A DNA stretch of 64,000 nucleotides from Candidatus Gastranaerophilales bacterium (lineage in GTDB: Bacteria > Cyanobacteriota > Vampirovibrionia > Gastranaerophilales > Gastranaerophilaceae): assembly GCA_944326515.1 (NCBI GenBank), contig CALVEI010000001.1:1-64000 (forward strand). The letters are read 5' to 3'. The translations under genes were made by a program, and so were the position numbers. The notes under the pieces were generated by a model. The model had not been told where the DNA came from. It did no database searches and worked only from the letters and a program-made list of their open reading frames with translations. Positions 47,717 through 58,516 of the stretch are shown here, piece after piece. How positions within the stretch are numbered: the stretch's first letter is position 1; every line of letters starts with the position of its first letter.

Positions 47717-48565
47717 ATGAAGAAACATTTGATAAACTTTTTTGTAATGTCTCTTGGTGCTCTGGTCGCGGCATTTGCTTTGGAATGTTTTTTGATTCCG
47801 AATAAAATCATTGACGGTGGAATTTTGGGTATAGCAATTATGACTAATTACAAAACGAATTTTGCTCTTGGTTGGTGCATATTTTTGCTTAACTTACCTT
47901 TTATATTTCTTGCTTTGCAAAAAATGGGTAAAATGTTTGTTTTTTCTACTTTTTATGCAGTAACAATTTTATCTTTAGGTGTTTCTTTCATACCTGTATG
48001 GGTATCTCATAAACATGTATCAGATCCTTTTCTTGCGTGTATTTTTGGCGGTTTGATACTTGGTGCAGGTGTAGGTTTTGTTTTAAGAAGCAATTCTTCA
48101 CTTGATGGAACAGAAATTTTGTCTATACGATTGTCAAAAAAATGGGGCTTTTCAGTAGGCGAAATTATAATGTTTTTTAATCTTTTTATCTTTACTGCTG
48201 CAGGGTTTGTTTATAATAACTGGCGCAGTTCAATGTATTCGATAATATCTTATTTTATTGCTTACAGGGTAATAGATATCGTTATAGAAGGTTTGAATGA
48301 ATCTAAAGCGGTTAGAATAATTACAGAAAAGCACACTGATATAGGTAACGCTATTATGGAAAACTTTGATGTTAGTGTTACTTATTTAAAAGCCAGAGGC
48401 GGATATTCAGGAGCTGAAAAAAAGATTATTTTTTGTGTAATAAACAGGCTTGAAATTGCAAAGTTAAAACAGGTTGTTAAAAATGTTGATGAGTCTGCAT
48501 TTATTACGATTGAAAACGTTCATGAAGTTGATGGCGGACGTGTTAAAAGACACAATTATTTGTAA
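47717..48565 (+). CDS. YitT-family membrane protein
   Basis: About 282 residues: five or so membrane segments of the YitT (DUF161) type, with FLIPNKIIDGGILGIAI and LDGTEILSIRLSKK signatures, then a cytoplasmic DUF2179 domain ending in ITIENVHEVDGGRVKR. The family's transported substrate is not established. ATG 47717 is preferred over 47681 because the promoter lies between them; no Shine-Dalgarno is present, suggesting leaderless translation. Confidence 0.85.
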   Translation: MKKHLINFFVMSLGALVAAFALECFLIPNKIIDGGILGIAIMTNYKTNFALGWCIFLLNLPFIFLALQKMGKMFVFSTFYAVTILSLGVSFIPVWVSHKHVSDPFLACIFGGLILGAGVGFVLRSNSSLDGTEILSIRLSKKWGFSVGEIIMFFNLFIFTAAGFVYNNWRSSMYSIISYFIAYRVIDIVIEGLNESKAVRIITEKHTDIGNAIMENFDVSVTYLKARGGYSGAEKKIIFCVINRLEIAKLKQVVKNVDESAFITIENVHEVDGGRVKRHNYL

Positions 48566-48574
48566 TTAATACTT

Positions 48575-48823
48575 TTAGTCTTCGTTTGAATAATTTATGT
48601 TTAAATGAACAATGATGTTTTCTAATGGTGTTTCTAACCCTCTGGCATATTTTATAAGGGTGCAGAATTTTGTATCGACAAGGCCGTTTTCTATTCTACT
48701 TACTGTAGCTGTTGTAAGGTCGTTTTCGTATGCGAAGATATTAAGAGAGATTCCCTTATTCTCTCTTAGCGTTTTTAGGTAGTTTCCTAAATTTTTTCTT
48801 ATGTTTTCTTCGCTAAATTCCAT
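48575..48823 (-). CDS. XRE-family helix-turn-helix regulator
   Basis: An 82-residue single-domain Cro/C1-type DNA-binding protein (NYLKTLRENKGISLNIFAYENDLTTATVSRIENGL). TATAAT on the minus strand (48831-48836) ends 8 bases before ATG 48823, so the message may be leaderless; an upstream in-frame ATG at 48856 is possible. It is convergent with the YitT-like gene (9 bp gap). Targets unknown. Confidence 0.75.
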   Translation of the reverse strand: MEFSEENIRKNLGNYLKTLRENKGISLNIFAYENDLTTATVSRIENGLVDTKFCTLIKYARGLETPLENIIVHLNINYSNED

Positions 48824-48929
48824 ATCTGTAATTATATTTATTTTGAAATTTAACATATTACATATACGTAATTTTGAGCGTATTTTCCGTTTTGCTAAAA
48901 AAATAAAAAATTTTTTTGAAAATATAAAA

Positions 48930-48957
48930 AAACAGACCCAAATTTTTGAGTCTGTTT
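48930..48957 (-). terminator. Terminator of groEL
   Basis: AAACAGAC (48930-48937) pairs with GTCTGTTT (48950-48957). On the minus strand the stem ends in seven T residues. Confidence 0.9.
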
Positions 48958-48987
48958 CTTTTTTATAAAAGCTTTTGATGTTAATAA

Positions 48988-50818
<1,831 letters not shown>

Positions 50819-50823
<5 letters not shown>

Positions 50824-51106
50824 CCAATACGCCTAGTACATCTTTAACAGACAAGATTTTTAAGATATCATTGCCCATTTTTACGTCTGTACCTGCATAT
50901 TTTGCAAATAAAACAATTTCTCCTACTTTGACATCCATTTCGTCTTTTTTACCGTCTTCAAGAGTTTTGCCAGGGCCTACAGCAATAACTTCACCTTTTT
51001 GTGGTTTTTCTTTTGCTGAATCAGGAATAAAAATACCGCCTGAAGTTTGTTCTGTATCTTCAATAACTTTGATAACGATTTTGTCGCCTAACGGTCTGAT
51101 TGACAT
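50819..51106 (-). CDS. groS: 10 kDa co-chaperonin GroES
   Basis: The lid of the GroEL chamber, 95 residues (IRPLGDKIVIKVIEDTEQTSGGIFIPDSA split around the mobile loop, and GEIVLFAKYAGTDVK). AGGAGG Shine-Dalgarno directly upstream. Followed by the structured spacer and groEL. A TATAAA lies upstream but no heat-shock operator of the CIRCE type. Confidence 0.97.
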
Positions 51107-51207
51107 AATGTCCTCCTTTTTGATATTACTTTTTACATTTATTTTATTTTACTATTCCTTTATAGCATTTCATTTTGAAAAATTTTTAAATATTAATGAA
51201 AAATTAA

Positions 51208-52719
51208 TTATTTGTTTTCGCCCATATATTCGTATATTCTAAACCCTTCAAATTTTACGATTGCAGGGTGGCTTTCATATATCAGTTTGTAATTTTTCAG
51301 TTCAGTAACGTTTAATCTGTCTGCATCAAAAAATGGTACGAGAGCGTATATTTTTTTGTTTTTAAAATTTGGCAGGTATTCTAAGGCGTATTTTGCATAT
51401 TCGTTCCAACCGTTTTTATCTAGTATGTAGAATATCTTTTGATCCCAAACAACGTATTTAATACTGTATTCGTGTTGGGCAGACCAAATTTCGTTTTTTC
51501 CTTTAAGGTAATAGACAACTCCAATAGCATGTGGATCGTTATCAGTTACAATAACAGAATTATTTTTGTTTATATTTTGAGTTATCCATTGTGCGGTTTC
51601 TTTTGCAGCAGAATAGTTGTATTTAATATCCATTATCGAATATTTAAGACCGTTCATTAGTGTAAAAATAAAGAACAAACCGATTATACAATTTGTTGTT
51701 ATTTTTAATTTTTCGGATAGATTTTCTTGGTTTAAAAGTAACCACAAGCAGAACAATAAAATGATATGTCCGCAAAATATTCTTGTAACAAATATCCAGT
51801 GGTTATAACCGAGAATATAAATAATCAGTTGAAATAAAATGCTTAGAAAAGCTATAGTAAAGAGTTTTTTGTTTTTTATATAAAGAATTACAAATAAAGA
51901 CAAATATAATAATACAGAAAGTATAATCAATGGTACATTTAATACAGGGAACATTATTTTCCCTATATCCGGCCATTGATTATCAACAGCATTTATAAAG
52001 AATTGGCTTAATACTTTGGTAATGCTTACATCTAACTCGCTTGTATCAATTTTTATAACTATATTGCTTGAAGTAGTTCCGTGTAATTGCAATACCACTG
52101 CAATCAAACCAATAGTCATAATGGCAAAAGCTGTGGAAAATATCTTTTTTTGCTTTGGCTCCATTGTTTTCCACTTAATAAAAATGTTTTTGTATAAAAA
52201 ATCTATAGTCAACAGTCCACAAAAGGCCAACATAATAATGTGTGTGTTTGCCAACATAAATATTAAAGAAGCATACCAAAACGGATGTTTGTCAGATTTT
52301 GGATAAAGGTATGCAAGAGCAAAAACTAATAGTGGTAAAATAGAATAACTTCTTGCTATTACGGGGAAAAAGTACAAAAAACCCGCACTTGTTATAATTG
52401 CAAATTTAGCAAATTTGTTAAATGGTGAGTATTGCAAAAACAGGAATACAGCAGCAACCATACTTAACCAGCAAAAAATTTGCATAAACATAATTGATAT
52501 ATTCAACTTTGCAAAGGGCATCATCAGTAAATAAAAAAATGACGGATGGCCTTCGTTAACAAGGTGTTTGAATAATTGAAAAATGTTCATATTTTTGGCT
52601 AACAACCAAACTTGTGCTTCGTCTGCCCAGGTTTCGTGGTGTATAACCAGTATTAGTGTAAAAATAGCGTATAAAAATGTGATTAGAACATTTATTAATA
52701 AACTTTTAGTTTTACTCAT
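51208..52719 (-). CDS. GT-C-type membrane glycosyltransferase, subtype A (A1)
   Basis: A 503-residue protein with about ten membrane segments. The first periplasmic loop carries W-A-D-E-A-Q (31-36), the acidic pair expected at the catalytic site of GT-C (PMT/ArnT-like) enzymes, then E-G-H-P-S (56-60). After the last membrane segment comes a conserved YSAAKETAQWI motif and a C-terminal periplasmic domain of about 120 residues. Such enzymes use polyprenyl-phosphate sugars in the periplasm. This is the last gene of the eight-gene array, 8 bp after its neighbour. The sugar and acceptor are unknown. Confidence 0.8.
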   Translation of the reverse strand: MSKTKSLLINVLITFLYAIFTLILVIHHETWADEAQVWLLAKNMNIFQLFKHLVNEGHPSFFYLLMMPFAKLNISIMFMQIFCWLSMVAAVFLFLQYSPFNKFAKFAIITSAGFLYFFPVIARSYSILPLLVFALAYLYPKSDKHPFWYASLIFMLANTHIIMLAFCGLLTIDFLYKNIFIKWKTMEPKQKKIFSTAFAIMTIGLIAVVLQLHGTTSSNIVIKIDTSELDVSITKVLSQFFINAVDNQWPDIGKIMFPVLNVPLIILSVLLYLSLFVILYIKNKKLFTIAFLSILFQLIIYILGYNHWIFVTRIFCGHIILLFCLWLLLNQENLSEKLKITTNCIIGLFFIFTLMNGLKYSIMDIKYNYSAAKETAQWITQNINKNNSVIVTDNDPHAIGVVYYLKGKNEIWSAQHEYSIKYVVWDQKIFYILDKNGWNEYAKYALEYLPNFKNKKIYALVPFFDADRLNVTELKNYKLIYESHPAIVKFEGFRIYEYMGENK

Positions 52720-52727
52720 CGTTCCAA

Positions 52728-54215
52728 TTATTCTCCTTTTTTAATGTATTTATATATTTTGTAGGCTTCTCCATTTTTGATTGCCGGAGGAGAAGAGTAA
52801 ATTAATTTGTATTTATCCGGCATCAATATGTCATAACGATAAAAATTTTCTAATAAAGAAGAAGATAAAATATAGGCATTTTTATTATTTTGTTTTTCCA
52901 TTTCTTCTTCTAACAACTGAGATATAACATGTGGAGAGTAAAAACCGGTAACAGTCCATTTACTGAATTTCAGTTTTTTATTGTAATAAATGCTATAAAA
53001 ATTGTAATCGGGTAGATAAACCATTACGGATGTAATGTAAACATCAATATCTGGGATAATTAGTGCTTTTTTATCAATTTTATTTTTTATAAACTGTGCA
53101 GTATTTTTAGCACTTGAATAAGGATACTTTAAATCAATATAAATACTCTTGAAACTGCACATAAAAGTCAAAATAAATATTAATGAAAGAATGATTTCAA
53201 TGAATAGTTTTCTTTTAGCAGCTATTTCAATATTTTTAAAAGAAATCCAAAAGCAAAAAAGCAGTATATTTAGTGCACAAAAAATTCTTGTAGGATACAT
53301 AACATTGTAGCTAAAAATATAAATAAAAAACTGAAATGCAATTGAAAAAAATCCAAAAGTAAAAGCTATTTTATTTATAAAAAATAAAGCTATAAATGAT
53401 AACAAAAAGAATATCCACTCAACTGTTGCTACAAAAAATGCCGTTTTAGAAAATGCTCCAAGTTGTTGAGCAGTAATACTATCAGATACACAATCTGTTA
53501 TGTTTAAAAAGAACAAAGACAGTACTTGTTTAGTATTATCGCCTATATTTTTAAGATCAAAAGTGATTGCATTATTAGATTCTATAGAGCCTGATAATTG
53601 CACAATGACGGCAATAATTCCCAGTGTTACCAACATCAAAGAGAATAAATGGATTTTGTCTGTATTTTTTTTGCTAATTATATCGTACAGAAATTTTAAA
53701 GCTAAACACAAACAAAATACAAACATAATTACGTGTGTATTAGCTAGAAATACGAGTAATAATGTATATAATACAGGGTATTTTTGTTGTTTGGGATATA
53801 AAATAGCAATTAAAAACATTAATAAGGGAATAATAGAATAACTTCGAGCCATAACAGGCAAATAATATAAAAAACCCGCACTCATAATAATTGCGAATTT
53901 AGTAAATTTGTTAAAAGGTGAATATTCTAATAATAAAAAAACGCTTGCTACCATACTGAGCCAACATACAATTTGCATGGCAAGTATTGGCAAACCTATT
54001 TTAGCAAAAGGCATAATTAGTAAATAAAAGAAGGACGGATGACCTTCGTTTACAAGATGGTTGAATAGTTCAAATATATTCAAATGTTTTACAAGAAGCC
54101 AAACCTGTGCTTCATCAACCCAAATTTCATGATGTAATACCACGATTAATGTAAAGATTGCATATAAAAATGTGATTAAGATGTTTTTTATAAGACTTTT
54201 TTTTGTTTCGCTCAT
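52728..54215 (-). CDS. GT-C-type membrane glycosyltransferase, subtype A (A2)
   Basis: A 495-residue paralogue of A1. The motif reads W-V-D-E-A-Q with D34 and E35, one residue different from the others, then LVNEGHPSFFYLL. YSSAKNTAQFIKNKI begins the C-terminal periplasmic domain. The N-terminal halves of A1, A2 and A3 are close, while the soluble ends differ strongly, which suggests different acceptors. Separated from its neighbours by 8 and 17 bp. Confidence 0.8.
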   Translation of the reverse strand: MSETKKSLIKNILITFLYAIFTLIVVLHHEIWVDEAQVWLLVKHLNIFELFNHLVNEGHPSFFYLLIMPFAKIGLPILAMQIVCWLSMVASVFLLLEYSPFNKFTKFAIIMSAGFLYYLPVMARSYSIIPLLMFLIAILYPKQQKYPVLYTLLLVFLANTHVIMFVFCLCLALKFLYDIISKKNTDKIHLFSLMLVTLGIIAVIVQLSGSIESNNAITFDLKNIGDNTKQVLSLFFLNITDCVSDSITAQQLGAFSKTAFFVATVEWIFFLLSFIALFFINKIAFTFGFFSIAFQFFIYIFSYNVMYPTRIFCALNILLFCFWISFKNIEIAAKRKLFIEIILSLIFILTFMCSFKSIYIDLKYPYSSAKNTAQFIKNKIDKKALIIPDIDVYITSVMVYLPDYNFYSIYYNKKLKFSKWTVTGFYSPHVISQLLEEEMEKQNNKNAYILSSSLLENFYRYDILMPDKYKLIYSSPPAIKNGEAYKIYKYIKKGE

Positions 54216-54232
54216 TTTGTTTTATCCGTAAT

Positions 54233-55597
54233 TTAGTAGTATCTGACAAAAGTCATTATAAAAGTTTGGAAAAGTAAAAATAAAGATAATAAAACCAAAC
54301 TTATCGGTAGTACTTTATTTTTTATTGAAAATTTTGTTAAACTTAAAAGAAGTATTAAAGGTAATATCAATGGGGTTAAATATCGACCTTGAACTCCTAT
54401 AATATAGGGTTTTGTTTGATATATCAGGTAAACAGAAGTCATTATAATAAAGTGAATAAGTATAATAACTGCAAAAAGTACTAGTTTATCCACAATTTTT
54501 ATATCGCACTCGGTTTCATTTTCTGATTTGTAAAATACTGATGCAATCAACCCTATCCATGCAAAATGAATGTATTGTGTAGGTATCATTGCGAGTGTTA
54601 CACCTATGCTTGAAATCATGTTTTGGTATAAAAATCCTTTTAAAAAGTTTGTTGAAGCCAAAACATTTTTTACATAAGCAAAAGGTGCAAAAATAATTTC
54701 TTTAATCAAATCAATTTTATTTACAAATTGGTGTTCAAGCCCATAGTTGCTTGTTATTGGTGATTGCATAATTGTCAAAAGAAACAAGCAAATAATTAGT
54801 ATATTGATTACTGTTGTTATTGAAAAAATTTTTAAGTAATTTTTTGTACTTTCAAATTTGTCTTTTGGTATCAAAAAATATAATAAAATTAATGGAAAAT
54901 AAGCGAATTTTAAAATGCTTACAAGAGTAATTAAAACACCCCACACAAAAAACTCATTATGACTTATTTGTTTAGAATCACCATAAGCAAGTTTTAATGT
55001 GTATGCAATGTATAACATTATAAAACCTAAATTTATACCGTCAGTGCTTACTGATGCTGCTTGATAGACATTTATTGGCAATAATGCAAAGAAAAATATC
55101 AACCATTTTTTGCAGGGAGCAATTTTTATTGCTGAATAAATCAATGCCAGATAAACTAACAAAGAACAAAACCTTAAAATATACATCATAAAAAGAGGTT
55201 TAATATTCAAAAGTTTTAAAATCCACAAAACAATAAAAGACGGAAAATACGATAAAGGAGTGTAACTTGTTGGTGTAAAGTTTAAAAATTGAGTGTTGTT
55301 TTTATCAAGTTTTATTTTAGCAGCGTTTAAAGTTGCGTTAAAAGGAATTTTTTCATTCGACATTCTATATGCGTTGTAAAATTCGTGTATGTTAGAAAAA
55401 CTTTTTGGTAAAGTAAGCCCTGTTTGTCCATCTTTAATTTCGTATTTTAGTATGTGTTGTGTATATCCCCACATTTTGTAAAAGTGTTCAAGCTCGTCAG
55501 GAGATTGAAAAGGAGGGTTTAAAAATAAAAAAACAATGCCCCAAAACAAACACAGTATTAAGAATATGTTTTCTGTGTTTAATAATGTTTTTTTCAT
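54233..55597 (-). CDS. DUF2142-like membrane glycosyltransferase (B1)
   Basis: A 454-residue protein with many membrane segments and no large soluble C-terminal domain. NPPFQSPDELEHFYKMWGYTQ-type motif at residues 27-47 carries P33, D34, E35 and H38, the DUF2142 signature, a family related to GT-C transferases. LRFCSLLVYLALIYSAIKI and VQGRYLTPLILPL are shared with B2. GAGGA lies before the start. It sits in the middle of the array between A-type genes. Confidence 0.8.
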   Translation of the reverse strand: MKKTLLNTENIFLILCLFWGIVFLFLNPPFQSPDELEHFYKMWGYTQHILKYEIKDGQTGLTLPKSFSNIHEFYNAYRMSNEKIPFNATLNAAKIKLDKNNTQFLNFTPTSYTPLSYFPSFIVLWILKLLNIKPLFMMYILRFCSLLVYLALIYSAIKIAPCKKWLIFFFALLPINVYQAASVSTDGINLGFIMLYIAYTLKLAYGDSKQISHNEFFVWGVLITLVSILKFAYFPLILLYFLIPKDKFESTKNYLKIFSITTVINILIICLFLLTIMQSPITSNYGLEHQFVNKIDLIKEIIFAPFAYVKNVLASTNFLKGFLYQNMISSIGVTLAMIPTQYIHFAWIGLIASVFYKSENETECDIKIVDKLVLFAVIILIHFIIMTSVYLIYQTKPYIIGVQGRYLTPLILPLILLLSLTKFSIKNKVLPISLVLLSLFLLFQTFIMTFVRYY

Positions 55598-55611
55598 TGT
55601 CTTGTCCTCAC

Positions 55612-57033
55612 TTAATTTTGTCTTTTTACTATATGATAAATTGCAAATTTTTCTTGGTTATTAAAGACTTTATCTGATGAAGCATAAATTGGTATTAAGT
55701 CTTCGTAAAAAGAACCTGCGCTCATAATAACATAAATTTCTTTGTGTGTTTTTAAGTATTCTTCTAGTGGTATTGGATGATAACTTGGATAGATTTTTTT
55801 TGTCCAAATGGTATATGTATAATAGTCATTATATCCATAGTAGAAAAATTTCCATTTTTTACTGTTTTTAGGTAAATATGCACTGATAACTACGGTTGTT
55901 AGCGGATAATTTGATACAATAAATGCATTTTCGGGAATATTTTTTTGAATAAATTTTGCGACATTTTCACCATCTGAAAAACTTTTTTGCATATCTTGTT
56001 TGATTATGTCAAGATTACCGGGTAAGGTCGATAAAAAGACAATTACAATTGCAATATTTATGAAGATTTTATGTTTGTTGCTAAAGTCTTTGAACATGAT
56101 CCAAAAACAAAATAAAATTACAAAATATAATGTATATATTCTTTGTGGAAGTTGTCCCCAAATAAAAATATAAACAGCAAATTGGAAAAACATGCTAAAA
56201 ATATAGACAGAGAACATTTGTCTGTTTTTAAAGAAAGTTATGACAGCAGTTACGGCTGTGAAAAAATAAAATAAAGTAGTATAAAACCATCCAACATTTC
56301 CATAAAGATTAAAAACAGCTCTGTCTAAAGCATGTATTATACCTTTCGATAATGGTAATATAAGTGAATTTTTTACTACTACATTTTCGTTTTGGCTGTT
56401 CCACAAATAACCTGTTAAAAAGGCAAAAGATAAAAACATTAGCCCTGCTGCAATTATTGATTTTTTATCTTTGTTATTCCATAGAAAAATTATTGCTAAA
56501 GCAGTACAAAAACCAAGCATTATTACATGGGTATTTGCAAGTGCTATTATTAAAAAGGCGTAAATAAAAGGATGCTCTTTTTGTTTTTGATAAAAAGATG
56601 CAATTAAAAACATGAATAAAGGTATAAGACAGTAGCTCCTTGCTATTGCTACATACCAATACAAAAAACCCGAACTGAAAACAACTGCAAATTTGCTGAA
56701 AAAATTAAATGGTGACTTAAATATCAAAATGCCAACAGATATGACCACCAAAAGCCAATTTAAAATTTGCATAGATAATACTGATAAGTTTAATTTTGCC
56801 AGCGGTAGTAAAGAAAAATACCATAAAAGCGGGTGGCCTTCTGTTCTGACATGTCTTATTATGCCTAAAATATCTAAATCTCTTACAACAACCCAAGCTT
56901 GAGCTTCATCTGCCCAAATTTCGTGGTGCAGTACAATGATTAGTGTAAAAATAGCGTATAAAAAAATCCATACTATGTTAATAATAAAAGATTTTTTATT
57001 TTTTATTTGTTCATTAATTTTGTTGGTAAACAT
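55612..57033 (-). CDS. GT-C-type membrane glycosyltransferase, subtype A' (A'1)
   Basis: About 473 residues from ATG 57033, chosen for GGAGAGGC upstream and for its fit to the paralogues; a frame from 57078 would overlap the preceding gene more. W-A-D-E-A-Q has D42 and E43, followed by the A'-type VRTEGHPLLWYFSLLPLAKL. A SFSDGENVAKFIQKNI motif marks the soluble end. It overlaps the end of the upstream gene by 20 bp, indicating translational coupling. Confidence 0.8.
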   Translation of the reverse strand: MFTNKINEQIKNKKSFIINIVWIFLYAIFTLIIVLHHEIWADEAQAWVVVRDLDILGIIRHVRTEGHPLLWYFSLLPLAKLNLSVLSMQILNWLLVVISVGILIFKSPFNFFSKFAVVFSSGFLYWYVAIARSYCLIPLFMFLIASFYQKQKEHPFIYAFLIIALANTHVIMLGFCTALAIIFLWNNKDKKSIIAAGLMFLSFAFLTGYLWNSQNENVVVKNSLILPLSKGIIHALDRAVFNLYGNVGWFYTTLFYFFTAVTAVITFFKNRQMFSVYIFSMFFQFAVYIFIWGQLPQRIYTLYFVILFCFWIMFKDFSNKHKIFINIAIVIVFLSTLPGNLDIIKQDMQKSFSDGENVAKFIQKNIPENAFIVSNYPLTTVVISAYLPKNSKKWKFFYYGYNDYYTYTIWTKKIYPSYHPIPLEEYLKTHKEIYVIMSAGSFYEDLIPIYASSDKVFNNQEKFAIYHIVKRQN

Positions 57034-58516
57034 ATATTTTAAAAGCCTCTCCAATTGCAAAACAAGGTTTAGAAACATACATTAATTTGTATTTTTCAGG
57101 TAAAGTAGATTCAAATTGATTTGTATTCATAAAATTTGAAGCAAGTATGTAAATTGTTTTGTTTTTTAAATTATATTTTTTTATTTCTTTTTCGAGCAAT
57201 TTTGTAAAGGTAATGTTGTAATTTTTAATATCTGTAATATTTTCTTTATTCCAAACCATATATTTTATTTCTTTGTGTTTATAAACAGAGTAAAATTTAT
57301 AGTCAGGTAAATAATAATAAACACCAAGTCCAAAAGCGTCGGCTGTTGGGATAATTAAGGCATCTTTATTAATATTGTTTTTGATATATTCTGCAGTTTC
57401 TTTTGCACTTGAATAATTGTATTTAATATCTTTTTGAATAAAAGAGATTCCATTGGCGCTTGTGATTAAAAAGAATATGCTTATAACTATATTAATTAGC
57501 ATTTTTTGATTATCAGATTTTTGTTCTAATAAAATCCAGTACCCGAAAATGATTATTAAAAAAGCTGAAAATATTCTTGTAGGATAAATGAGTGTAGAAT
57601 AGGCAAAAGCATATATCATTAATTGAAAAACAATGCTGGTAAAACATATAAAAAAAAGTTTTTTATCTTTTAAAAAAAGAATAATAAAAAGAACTATAAA
57701 AAATATACTAAATAAAAGACAACAAACAAAATAATTAATAACGTGAGGGGGCATGAACATATTGTGTATCATAAAAGTATCTATATAACTGACAGCTCCA
57801 CCAAAAAATTGGCAAAGTACACTATATGCTGAAGTTAGTATGTTTTGTGAATTAAAATCTATTGTGCCATTTGAGGCTTCGCTTCCTGCAAGTTGGATAA
57901 TTGTTGTCAAAAATGACAAAATTATTATAAAGATCGATATAATATGTTGTGAAGATTTGTTTTTTATATTTTTAAAAATTTTATGTATAAAATCTACAGC
58001 GAGTAAAACACAAAAAGCAAACATTATTACATGGGTATTTGCTAAAATTGATAATAAAATAGAATACACATAAGGGTGTTTTTCTGCTTTTTTATAATAT
58101 ATTGCGAGTATAAAAACGATTAAGGGCAAAATGGAATAACTTCTTGCAATTACAGGAAAGAAATATAAAAAACCACCGCTTATAACTATAGAAAATTTGC
58201 AAAAATTGTTAAAAGGTGATTTTTTTAAAAGTAAAAATACACTGACAACAGAACAAAACCAACACAAGATTTGCATAAATATTATAGATGTATTTAATTT
58301 TGCAAAAGGCATAATTAAAAGATAAAAAAATGATGGGTGTCCTTCATTTACTAAATGTTTAAAAAGGCTAAAATCAAATATTGAAAGATTTTTGGCAATA
58401 AGCCAAGCTTGAGCCTCATCTGCCCATATTTCATGGTGGAATACCATAATTAACGTGAATAAAGCATATAACATTGTAACAATTATGTTTATTGCTAAAT
58501 TTTTACTGTCTTTCAT
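57014..58516 (-). CDS. GT-C-type membrane glycosyltransferase, subtype A (A3)
   Basis: About 500 residues from ATG 58516 (a TTG at 58531 is also in frame). W-A-D-E-A-Q with D33 and E34, LVNEGHPSFFYLLIMPFAKL as in A1 and A2, and NYSSAKETAEYIKNNI before the C-terminal domain. Although it is closest to A1 and A2 it is flanked by A' genes, so the array order reflects more than one round of duplication. Overlaps its upstream neighbour by 14 bp. Confidence 0.8.
   Translation of the reverse strand: MKDSKNLAINIIVTMLYALFTLIMVFHHEIWADEAQAWLIAKNLSIFDFSLFKHLVNEGHPSFFYLLIMPFAKLNTSIIFMQILCWFCSVVSVFLLLKKSPFNNFCKFSIVISGGFLYFFPVIARSYSILPLIVFILAIYYKKAEKHPYVYSILLSILANTHVIMFAFCVLLAVDFIHKIFKNIKNKSSQHIISIFIIILSFLTTIIQLAGSEASNGTIDFNSQNILTSAYSVLCQFFGGAVSYIDTFMIHNMFMPPHVINYFVCCLLFSIFFIVLFIILFLKDKKLFFICFTSIVFQLMIYAFAYSTLIYPTRIFSAFLIIIFGYWILLEQKSDNQKMLINIVISIFFLITSANGISFIQKDIKYNYSSAKETAEYIKNNINKDALIIPTADAFGLGVYYYLPDYKFYSVYKHKEIKYMVWNKENITDIKNYNITFTKLLEKEIKKYNLKNKTIYILASNFMNTNQFESTLPEKYKLMYVSKPCFAIGEAFKIYVYQQN

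Noticed and set aside
51107-51207. Search for a CIRCE (TTAGCACTC-N9-GAGTGCTAA) element upstream of groES
   Set aside because: No match or near match was seen.
54215-54233. A frameshift or split gene in the GT-C array
   Set aside because: All eight genes have complete, similarly sized proteins with their own starts and stops; short overlaps are normal coupling.
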